The notes below the pieces were generated by a model. The model was not told the DNA's origin. It saw only the letters and a list, made by a program, of their open reading frames with translations, and ran no database searches. From positions 1 to 64,000 of the forward strand of contig JADFUC010002035.1 in assembly GCA_019722365.1 (NCBI GenBank): DNA of 64,000 bases, given 5' to 3'. Positions 54,401 through 64,000 of the stretch are shown piece after piece. Both the position numbers and the translations under genes were made by a program. The stretch comes from Lithospermum erythrorhizon (lineage: Eukaryota; Streptophyta; Magnoliopsida; Boraginales; Boraginaceae). How positions within the stretch are numbered: the first letter of the stretch is position 1; each line of letters begins with the position of its first letter.

Positions 54401-56150
54401 GCTCGATTCAACGCCACGAGGTTAGGATAAGTAAATCAACTGGAACACGAGTCTGATCGATGAATAACAACATAAAAGGCTTCATTTGATAGTAATACTA
54501 ATAAAACACTTTTGTCCATCAGGGGTGAAACAACAACGCTACAAATGCATCGTCGAACAATAAATACATCAGCGTTTAGTAATACAACCAAAACATCTTA
54601 ATGACTTTAATGCATAAAAAATACATCATGGTAATAATATGGTCTCGCGACTCCTCAAAAACATGACATAAGTTTTGAAGACACGACAAAAAAGAAAATC
54701 AATAGATGAAGGAGGCGTTGAGGACTTCCCCAGCCACCACCCGTCTACTTTCTGACGCCCAGCCGGCAAACATCAGCGGCTCCTTTGCAACCTCAGCGAA
54801 CAACTCTAAAAAACCTAGGCATTAAGCGCCGCGTATAGAGAAAAGAGGGGTAAGCTAAACTTAATGAGAATCTGGAAATAAACACGAATGGTATCCAAAG
54901 CATATATAATACATTTATATATAAGAGCATATGCATAATCAATAATATGAATAAATAAGGTAACAACTATTCATACTTACATGATGACCTCTTATTTAAA
55001 TATCCTTACGAGATCAAACATATATATATATATATATACTCCATACATATATTCATAAAACATCAACCACACATAATTAAGCGTTCGTTCAAGTAAACAA
55101 CACCAACTTGACAAAAATAAGGTCAACAAATACATAACATCAAACCTCCATCTGCATTATCCGTCGCCCCATTTGGCGTATCCGTCATCCCGGTGCATCC
55201 CTTGCATTAAATATAATATCTTTATCGTCTAAAGGGCAACCCGTATTATGCATATTATAATAATCTCGTTCCATATTTCCCGACTGCGAAAGAAAACCGC
55301 ATGCTTGACGACAATACGCAGCCACCTTGACACGGCTTCGCTTGCCGCATTACTCGCAATATAATCTGAAACAACTACAACAATATCATAACTTCAATGC
55401 CGATAGGCTCGATATACATTCTAATATATACAAATATATAAACATAATATATATATATATGAAAGGTTATCGGCGTGAGATTTGCTTCTTCACGCCTCGA
55501 GCAAAAAGAAATTCGAAGTCAACTAGCTATTCCATTTCGGTCGCTTTACTCAGAATCACATCCAGCCACTTGACAGCGTATTACTATAATATTATTTTTT
55601 CTTCCTAGCGAGTATGTTCTTAACTAATTATTTACAGGCAGGTATCTCGGGCTTGACCACATATCTCAAACTAAAAACAAAACCCCATATTTATTAAGAT
55701 TTTTCAGAATATAAACCGTATTTTAAAATAACACTTCCTTTAAAGTTTATTTATTTTACTTGATAAAATACCAATTAAATACTAAAATAATTTCATGATC
55801 CTCATAAAATTTTTACCACTCAAAATATAATTAGAGTACTCAAATATTCTGCCCAAAAATAATTTGTTCAATAAAATCAATTTTTCTCTATTTAAATACA
55901 GTTCTAGTCATTTCTTCGTAATTCGAAATAAATACCAAAAAACTTTATAAATTCTCCTCTTTTGAAATTAACTCAAATATATAGTAATAGTTACGCTAAA
56001 AATACCATTCAATTTATAAGGTCCAAGAGTGGCTTCATTTTGTTTAAAACCATTGAAATAACCCGAATTTTTATGATTTGAGTAATAATTGAGTATTACT
56101 CTACTTAAAATAAACTCGAACTCGACAAATTGATAGTTAAGTACATTCGT
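54400..56150 (-). repeat. Reverse-oriented LTR copy C
   Basis: It starts GCCACGAGGTTAGGATAAG then GAGTCTGATCGATGAATAAC, matching the starts of LTR A (21388) and LTR B (25861). The plus strand is A/C-rich throughout. A (TA)n run lies at about 55019-55040. The hairpin array is not clearly present. The right end is lost in AT-rich sequence. Confidence 0.55.
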
Positions 56151-56199
56151 CTTTTCCCTCGGTAAGAACAGCGTCGTCTTGGCTTCTCTACGTACTTGT

Positions 56200-58075
56200 T
56201 GCCCTTTCCTCTTTGCTTGGGCGCCCCATTACAACGTTTTTCTTGAGTTAAATGTGATTATAAAAACAAAAAATTTTCTTCTTTCTTACTCTCAAGGATG
56301 GCCGGACCTCTCCAATTCCCTTTCCCAAAATTTTCTCCATTTTTGGAAATGAAAAGCAAGCTCAAGTTCATCTACCGATCATTAGCAGTTTAAAGGTAAA
56401 ATCGTCTAACTTGATTACAACTATTTTTAAAGTTATGAAACATTGAATTTTGTTCATTTTAGATTGAATGTTTAATGTCTTAAGTATTTTTAGGTGATGT
56501 TTGACACTTCATTAATCTTTTGATGAAAGGGATGGTGTGTTTTGTTGACTATTTTTAGTTCCAGTTTGACTTTTGGAAGAAAAATATGAAATAAATAGTA
56601 AACGTATTGCAAATTTAATAATTTTTGATTTGTGAGCCATTTATAACATTTGGAGTTGACCCAAGAAAAACGTTTTAATGTTTGAAGATGTTTAGTAATT
56701 ATTTTAATTTTTGGAAGTTAAATGGCTAGAAAGTGTATAAATTTTGAAATAAATATCAAACCTTTGAAAAAAATGAAAATATTGCATATGGACATTTCTA
56801 ATTGTACCATGAGTACCTCGGCTAATTTTAAGTGATTTTAGTCCCCAATTTACTATTCTTGGTGATTTAATTACTAAATCATGTCTTTGAATCAAGAAGT
56901 TAGTTTGAAAAATGAAATTGAGGATGTTACAGTAACTTTGAAGTTGTATGTGAGCTACATATCAAATTTGGTAATTTTAAAATGGTTTAACTATTTATTT
57001 TTATTTTTGGATGTTAAAATGAGTAGAAATGTATTTAAATGGAGAAAAATGGATTTGTATTGCATAAAATATTTTTAGACAGAATAGTTTAGGCTCCTAA
57101 ATTATATTTTTGAGCTATGAAATAATTATATCGGGGTTGTTGGATTTTATTAGGTATTTATTTGGGAATTAAAGAAGTAAAAGTAATTGTTATTATTATG
57201 TTCTTTAGTTGTGGATATCGAATTAGTTGCCGGGTAGTAAAAATTATTGATACTTGGCTTGATTAGAGGTGAGTGCCTATCACAATTCTATAATATTTCA
57301 TACGTTATGAATATGTAAATTCATATTTTTTGGGTTGTAAGTAGATAATTATTAAAAGGATTACAAGTAGGTGATGTGATAATTAATGAGGAGGATATAT
57401 GGGAAGTAATTATTAAGATGAGAATTAGTAAAAATATAATCTTGATGATATTAGTATAAATGTATTATGTGTATAGTTGATTGTACTAATAGGTTGTATT
57501 AGCTTATGTTGACTATTAAGATCTCTGAGAATATTAGGATGTTATAAGGAGTTAATGGTTATAAAAGGAATGTTAAATGAGATCATATGTATTTATGAAT
57601 GTAAGAAATAGAAAAGAATAAATCATTTGGTTGATAACACTAAAGGATGAGATGAAAATATTGAAAATGACTTATTGTGATATTGATATGAATATGGGAT
57701 GTTGAGAATTATGATGTTATGTGAAGGCCTGATTGGCGATAATATATGAAAAAGAAAGGTGATATTATGATGATAAATGATGTTATGCTATAGCATATTA
57801 TGAAAGGGGATATGATTTGTGTTGTGATTATGTGTAAACTCTATTCCGGTTTGGTGGTCCCTCACATGGGATTTGTGGTGTATGATGTGAGTTTTCCCCT
57901 ATTAGGGTGGGAGACTCTAATAGGGGGCCTGCAGGTTGCAGTGCGGGCTCCCGGATACTTGGTTTAGAGGTAGCGGGAGAGTTATATTTTGTTGGTCCTC
58001 GTGCCGCGGTGTAGAGGCAGTGGCCGTGGAGTTTTTAGCGACTTTGTCCCAGTCGGCCGTACTGAGTGAAGTCAT
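56200..58075 (+). repeat. Plus-oriented LTR copy D, left part
   Basis: It is T/G-rich. A pyrimidine-rich block with a TTTTCTCCATTTTTGG-like motif is followed by AAGCTCAAGTTCATC, AAAGGTAAAATC and TTGACTTTTGG, in the order seen in copy 1 and at the right end of the window. Later it carries GGGTGGGAGACTCTAATAGG near 57905. It breaks off near 58080 against copy E. Confidence 0.45.
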
Positions 58076-60820
58076 TTATAATCAGGCAAGGAATCACGAA
58101 AACCGATGGACGACTTCAGTTTAAAAACTACTCGTTTCCTTCAAAAATATGATTCACGTATAATATTTAAAAATAATCGCAGTTTAAAGTACGATCCATT
58201 GGTGATATCAACAACTGACTCCATATATATACAACATATCCCAAATAAATAGTAATGTAAAACTTAGCGCTTCACAAAAGAGAAATGAAATGCGTACACG
58301 AATGCAAAAATGGCAAGCTGGCAGCAAGGCTAAAGTTTGAAAATAAGTACTCGCAATCAAAACATTTGACAACGCACATCAAATCGGTGTGAGATCCTGC
58401 ACTTAGATGCTCACACAACTTTTCAGACGGCTCTCAACCGGTCTCTGGCTGGCTAGTATCCTTTGCTGGCCAAATGCCGCCCAAAGCGAAAGGGTGTAAA
58501 CCCTTGTGAAGCTTAGTGAAACTTAACAACGAGTGAAACTTAAACCGTACGCCCGACACATTAAATTAACATAGGAGTCAAATATGCGTACATATATAGA
58601 TATATAGCAAGGGACTACTGGCAGGGCCATGTTATATTTACAAAGAAAATTCTCGCCCATCCACGCTGGCAAAACATACAGAATATAGAATTGATAATGA
58701 ATCTATTTCATTTGAATAAAAATCACACGAACCACGTGAAATTACAGTCCACGAGGGCCATGAAGCTATACTCACAGTAAGCCAGTCACTCGGTAACTAG
58801 ATGCAATCCGATTGTCGCGATCTTAGCATAAGTTGACGCTGATCTGGCGCTCTTATACCGAAGTATAAAGGCGTAGCAACTCTTATACCCAGTATAAGGC
58901 GATAAACAACGCTGCTTATACCAAAGTATAAAGGCGATAAGCAACCTTCTTATACCGGCGGTATAAGGCGTCTGCTGGCGCTCTTATACCGGCGTATAAG
59001 CGATAACAACGCTACCGAAGTATAAGGCGATAAGCAGCAGCTCTTGCTGCAAAGTATAAAAGGCGATAAGCGGCAATGCTTATACCCGGCGTATAAGGCG
59101 ATACAACGATGCTCTTTATCACCCAGGCGTATAAAGGCGTCTATGGCAGCTCTTATCTCTCAGACATATAAGGCGTCTGGCGCTCTTTCTGACGTATAAA
59201 GAGATCTGTGGCAGCTTCTTATACTGACATTATAAAGGCGATAAACAACCTTCTTAAAGAGCCACCTAACCCGTAATCATCGATTCTAGAATTCGTATCC
59301 TAATACTCGAGTCGCTCAGAGACATAGATAACTCAGCCATTCGCTACCTGATAACCATCTACTGCTCCCCGAACAATATCCAAGCGGCGCAGCTAAAACG
59401 TCGTAATAGTAACTCGAACATAATGTGACAAGGCCACGAGAGAAATACATAAGTGCCCGACAGAGGCCACAAGAATACAACGGTCATAGGCAAAGTGAAA
59501 TCGAGAATATAAGTTGGGAGTTCGAGAAACATTCAACATCTCGAAACAATCTTGGCCTTAGCGTAAGATAATCACATGTCGTATCGTAAAGCTCACCTTA
59601 CAAATGAATCATAAATCATCACAGCCAATTACATATATATCGTTCTCCGTAATCACTTAACACAATGACATGTACATCATTCTCACATAATCGTACCACG
59701 CAATAACATGTTCACACACAATTTAAAGTAGAAATGCGTAGGTAACACTGTGAGATAAATCTTTCACTCTCTTAAACATCACAAAGTCCTCGGGAAGAGC
59801 AGAATCACGCAGGCGTGCCACTTCCGCGGTCGAGGAGCCTAACAACACCGAGAGAAAGTATACTCGGGAACTAATACCAGAATTTAGTTTCTAGAATAAA
59901 GCATTACCAGCTACAATCGGAATGATTTCTAAGCGGTCTAACGTAACGGGCAAACTATCGAATTATAATCTATTGGACACAACCAAATCGACCCAGCTAA
60001 AACTCCATCTTATTACTTTATCATTACAAATCAACATAAGTCAGATTTCTAGTTGTCGGCGGGTCCACTGATTATATTTTATACTCAAAATATCAATTAC
60101 AACTCGGCTTAAGATTAACACTTTTGACTAGCTCCCACTCAGTAATTTTAAATCACCAATTTAACATCACAATAGCTATAATAGGTCCCAATTAAACTCC
60201 TACACATTTAAAGTCTTATAAAAAATATCGCTTTAAAGAAAAGTCAGCGAAACCTAGAAAAGTCAACTCGACCACTAACAGCGATCAAAGCCCTGCAAAT
60301 CATGAATTAAATCAACATATACATCATAGAACCCATAACAAACTAAGATCCATCATAAAAATTGAATTATGTAAAAGTCAACTTTAAGTCAACCCTCTCA
60401 AAATCAACTAAAAGCAGCCCCATCTTACCTCAATCGTAGGAAAAAGAGCCGTTGGGAATCCTTAATAATCGACTCGAGGATGCTTTTGTAATGCGATAAA
60501 GTGAAGAAATGGAAGAAAAAAATCTTTCTTTTGCTCAAGAAGAACTCGGCTTGAAAGAAGAGGAAGAAGAAGATATTTGTGATTTTTTGTGTTGATAAAG
60601 GATGAAGGTAGTACTTATTTCTTAAGTCAAGAAAAAAAACTGACCTGAGTTAGGTACCCAGAAATCACGCGAATCGAGGAGTTATCGAGCAGCTTATGAT
60701 CCCAACTTAACTCGAATTATCCCCATTACTACTAAATTATAAATGTAATATGTCTCGAATAATCACAAAATAATATTTATTATCGAAATTATTTATACTA
60801 TACTTTGGGTCCATCATCAA
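58076..60820 (-). repeat. Reverse-oriented LTR copy E with expanded hairpin array
   Basis: It begins with CCGATGGACGACTTCAGTTT, equivalent to TCGATGGATGACTCA in LTR A and B. The plus strand is A/C-rich. It holds the array at 58848-59250, paired AAAAGTCAAC motifs near 60240-60400, and an AGGAAGAAGAAG block near 60560 that corresponds to the pyrimidine-rich block of plus copies. It seems inserted into LTR D. Confidence 0.55.
58848..59250 (-). repeat. Degenerate hairpin array, about 12 units
   Basis: About twelve irregular units of CTTATACC-GAAG-GTATAAGGCG type (28-38 bp apart) are the reverse complement of the units at 1507-1680. Unit 1 keeps the C(TTCG)G loop in element sense, and the loop arm of unit 6 also reads CTTCGG; other loops and many stems have decayed. 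Confidence 0.8.
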
Positions 60821-61560
60821 CGTGGCAGGTTACGGGTTTCCTCTATTAAGGTGGTGTGGGCTGATAGGGGACGAGGAATAGAGTTGTTGTTAGCATGTGA
60901 TATGTATTTATTTGGAGTTCTTGATTTTTGTAGATGATAGTATATATTATGCTAGATTCTTGATAATATTATAATGGGAGCTAATATAAATGAATTAGTT
61001 TGTAAGTGGATTGTATTAAAAAAATTGGAGATGTTAAATTATGAGGATCATATGAAGGTTAACTAATGAGATGAACAATTATGATAAGGTATAATGAAAG
61101 TAATGATAACGATGATGCGATATTACATGTTTATATATGTGTGGTTGAATATGACTTGTTATATGAGTATTCATTGAGCTTCCAGCTCACCCCTGTGTTT
61201 GGGGGACCCCTAGTGTTGTTTGTTGTTCAGGGAAAGTCGGCATTGAAGCAGCAATTGTGGAGATGAGACGAGTAAATCATGATTCGAGATTTGGGTGGCT
61301 AGGATATCCTCAACAGTCTTGAATAGTCTTTAGTGTGTACCCTATATTGTATCAAAAGATGTATTCCGGAAATGTGTTGTATATTATGATATGTATTGAT
61401 GAAATTGTGAAGTATAGTATTTGTTGTCTTAGATCCTGTCACGGGCATAGTCAGTATTTGTATTTTTCTGGCATTCTTTTGGTCGAGGTTGAATGGTGAC
61501 TCCGATGTTGAGTTGATGTGATTAACCTGGAGACGGCCCAAGGTAGTCGTTCTGACCATA
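60821..61560 (+). repeat. Possible continuation of LTR copy D
   Basis: The T/G-rich plus-strand character resumes after copy E. CCTCTATTAAGGTGGTGTGG near 60840 resembles the block near 57897 in copy D, and GGGGACCCCTAGTGTTG with GGGAAAGTCGGC follows. I read this as LTR D resuming after the nested copy E; the boundaries are approximate. Confidence 0.35.
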
Positions 61561-62099
61561 TTTTAGTAATTAAATCATAAAAATAGCAAACAATTTCAAA
61601 TCACTTCAAATTTTCTTGGAGTTTATCACGCTAAAATGGGAAATGTCCAGTTTTAATATTTTAATTTGTTTCAAATGTATGATATTTATTTCATATTTTA
61701 TATGTTTCTAATATTTAACTTCCAAGGAACATAATAAATATAAAGCAGATTAAAAGCAGAAACTTCCTTTTATAATTGATTCTAGGTGTCAAGTAACCTA
61801 CAAAGCGAATTTCATAATTGTTACAAATATTTTTACTATTTATTTCCTATTTTCTTTTAAAATAAACAACTTTAAAAGCGAAATGAAAAAGGATTCAGAA
61901 GTATACCTTAAGTATTTGAAAAGTTGGGTAAATGATCCACAGAGCTTGATTCAACAAAATGAAATAAATTTGTTACGAGAAAAGGGGGAAGCTCATGGTG
62001 TAATAACTGGATTTCACTTACAATATGTTGATAATATATAAGTTTCTGAGTGGAAGTATTTGAGGTGAAATTAAAAATTTCGGCGTTGAGTAAGTGGAG
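61561..62099. other. AT-rich spacer, no gene seen
   Basis: No reading frame or repeat recognised between LTR D and LTR F. Confidence 0.4.
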
Positions 62100-64000
62100 A
62101 ATTCAACAAATCGATGGGTTGGTGGTATATTTGGGTTTGTGGTGGGACAGGAGATAATTATAAATAATTTTGGAATAATATCGATATATTGAGATGAGTA
62201 TTAATATATGCCTCGAGGGAATAACACAATGGAAATCGGTTTAGATTGAATTTAAGTCACCGGAAGGTGTAGAATTAACTTGAAACCAAATGAAACTTAA
62301 ATTTCTTCCCCACTAAATATCCAGCACTACCGCTATCTTGTCGCAATCCATTTCATATTGCTTTCCCCTCTTTGGCGAAATTTCAACACCCACGTCCCTC
62401 GAAATTTTCTTCCATTTCTCTCGTCGGTCAGCTACCGCTTAAACTCAAGATCAAAGTGGGGTAGTTCTTTTCTCACCGTCATCACCATCGTATCACAGGT
62501 AAGAAAGATCAAATCTTTTGAAGGATATTTCTTGAGTTTTGAAGTTGACTTTTATGGGATTTTGTTGACTTTAGATCTTGAATTTATTGTAATTTATAGA
62601 AATGTTATCTAAGTATCGTATAAGGGATTAAGCGGTGTTTAGTGATTATTGGGGTTAGAAAACGGGTATAAGTTGAGGGTTGACTTTTATTGACTTTTCT
62701 TAACTTTAAATTGTAATATGAGGTTAGAGGACTTCTTAATATAGTTGTTTGGGTATAGAATTCGTATGGCGTTTAGCGTTTGAATTGGAGGTTGTATTTA
62801 ATGGATTAATTGGTTGTCGATTGATTGTTGGATTGATTGATGTCTTAGAAGATGTTGTTGGAGTAATAAGGAGATGACCGAATATTTGAGATTTCACAGT
62901 TGGTGATTAGAATGTAGTTATGTTGGAATATTAAAAGTGTATACTGATCTTGGGGATAGGATGATTCTTAGAGTTGTAAAAATTTGAATAAGTGAGGCGT
63001 GGTATAACACTCAGGGGGGATTATATATAGTGTAAGAGAGGTTGATACAGATTCAATGTTATAATGTATAATTTCTTTGAATAGGAGTTGAGCTTGGATA
63101 CATACGAGGACTACAGAGTCAATGCATTCACTAACTTTTGGGCTGGTGAGTACAAAATCTCGCGATGGGGACCTTTTCGTATATATTATGTTATATATTT
63201 TGCATGTGTTGTCTTGGGACTATTAGAGTATGTGTATTGTGTGATTATGATTCATATTAGCAAAATAATTTAGATTATGATTGATATTATGTGTGTAAGT
63301 GGTTTATGATTCATATGATGAATTAATTGAGATTATAGGGTATATGATGAGATAATTGAGATTCATGATTTGTATTATGAGATAGTTGTGAATATGATTC
63401 ATGTTGTAGGATTGTGTGTGGGCGTATTGTGGGTATTGTCTTGTGTGTGGGCGTGTGCGGATGTGCTTTGATTGCTTGTGTGTGTTATTTGCGGAGGCGG
63501 TGAGTGACCACGGCGGAGGTTTGGTGTGGAGGTGGATTCTCGTATGTGTATTATTTGAGTGGATTCCTCGTATTGTGTGTGTTGGAATTGGATTCACCGT
63601 ATGTATATTATTCTTGGTGTGGATTCCTAATTTGATGACTTTGTGTCTTGTTTTCCTTAAATGAATATCGTTGTTGGCGGTTATAAAGTGTTATGTGATA
63701 TCGTGTAAAGAACTCTGTGATTTGTGAACAATTATTTATTGTGTAGCTTTGAAGTTGTGTATAAGCATGTGTTATATATATAAGTATCAAATATGTGATG
63801 GGATCCAGTACGTGGTATTTATTCACTCGGCTTAATAGGCGACTCCTATTCTCATAGGCGGGCGTTTTTATGCCTAGGTTCTAAAGGGGTTGTCAGTAGG
63901 TTGTCGAGAAGGCTGCGTTGATGAGGCTGCCGGATTGAAGATCTTAGGTGAGGCGGTGGTGGCATAGGAAATCCTCATCAGTCATTTCCTTGTTGTTGTC
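62100..64000 (+). repeat. Plus-oriented LTR copy F, cut by window end
   Basis: From 62390 it matches 270-560 of copy 1: TCGAAATTTTCTTCCATTTC, AAACTCAAGATC, GGTAAGAAAGATCAAATCTT, GGATATTTCTTG and TTGACTTTT repeats. It continues T/G-rich with GATTATGATT/GATTCAT.ATG repeats (63270-63400) and GTGTGTGGGCG repeats (63410-63470). The left boundary is approximate and the right part is outside the window. Confidence 0.6.

Noticed and set aside
53075..54417. Several ORFs over 100 codons in GC-rich DNA as possible genes
   Set aside because: Stop codons are simply rarer in GC-rich DNA; the frames lack recognisable domains and lie next to a reversed LTR.
58848..59250. Regularly spaced repeats resembling a CRISPR array
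   Set aside because: This is a plant genome, the units are irregular and degenerate, there are no unique spacers or cas genes, and the same repeat is part of an LTR.

Overview
This window is nuclear DNA from a flowering plant, probably a eudicot. It holds two host genes in a small island, and nearly everything else is old, broken and nested transposable elements. The plant assignment rests on a glyoxysomal isocitrate lyase with plant exon structure, a plant clade III glutamate receptor-like gene with GT-AG introns, and plant-type elements: Athila/Tat and other Ty3-gypsy, an L1-clade LINE with a DUF4283/zinc-knuckle ORF1, MULE, PIF/Harbinger, a CACTA-like element and MITEs. I could not fix the species.

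Left part (1-15192). Positions 1-2490 are an LTR of a T/G-rich family with a TATA box and a tandem array of short hairpins. Positions 2500-5385 are a minus-strand LINE that is cut inside its reverse transcriptase. From 5386 to 13610 I see no gene. A MULE transposase remnant lies at 13621-14050 (minus).

Nested block (15193-28600). A plus-strand Athila/Tat-like element has a 5' LTR at 15193, then RNase H and integrase remnants, a long non-coding 3' region, and a 3' LTR at 20883. That 3' LTR is split at 21388 by a second LTR family in reverse orientation and resumes at about 28158. The insert is two tandem LTRs of about 2.3 kb with almost nothing between them, and the first of these is itself interrupted at about 22530-24690.

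Middle (28600-37400). This is mostly unrecognised sequence. A minus-strand Ty3-gypsy RNase H remnant lies at 33930-34335, and an AT-rich hAT-MITE-like stretch at 36610-37210 sits just upstream of the isocitrate lyase promoter.

Gene island (37423-46593). Isocitrate lyase (ICL, plus strand) and a GLR3.4/3.5-like receptor gene (minus strand) are convergent, with stops 2.3 kb apart. ICL is intact through its PTS1 tripeptide SRM, but its conserved start codon has been lost. The GLR gene is clearly recognisable over six exons yet carries a broken splice donor, a truncated fifth exon and a last exon full of small indels. It is either a young pseudogene or contains local sequence errors. ICL cleaves isocitrate in the glyoxylate cycle during seed-lipid use; GLRs are ligand-gated cation channels. 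I see no functional link between them.

Right part (46800-64000). This holds a PIF/Harbinger transposase remnant, a Stowaway-like MITE, a CACTA-like remnant, a GC-rich degraded retrotransposon body, and alternating plus and minus copies of the hairpin-bearing LTR family. The window ends inside one of these.
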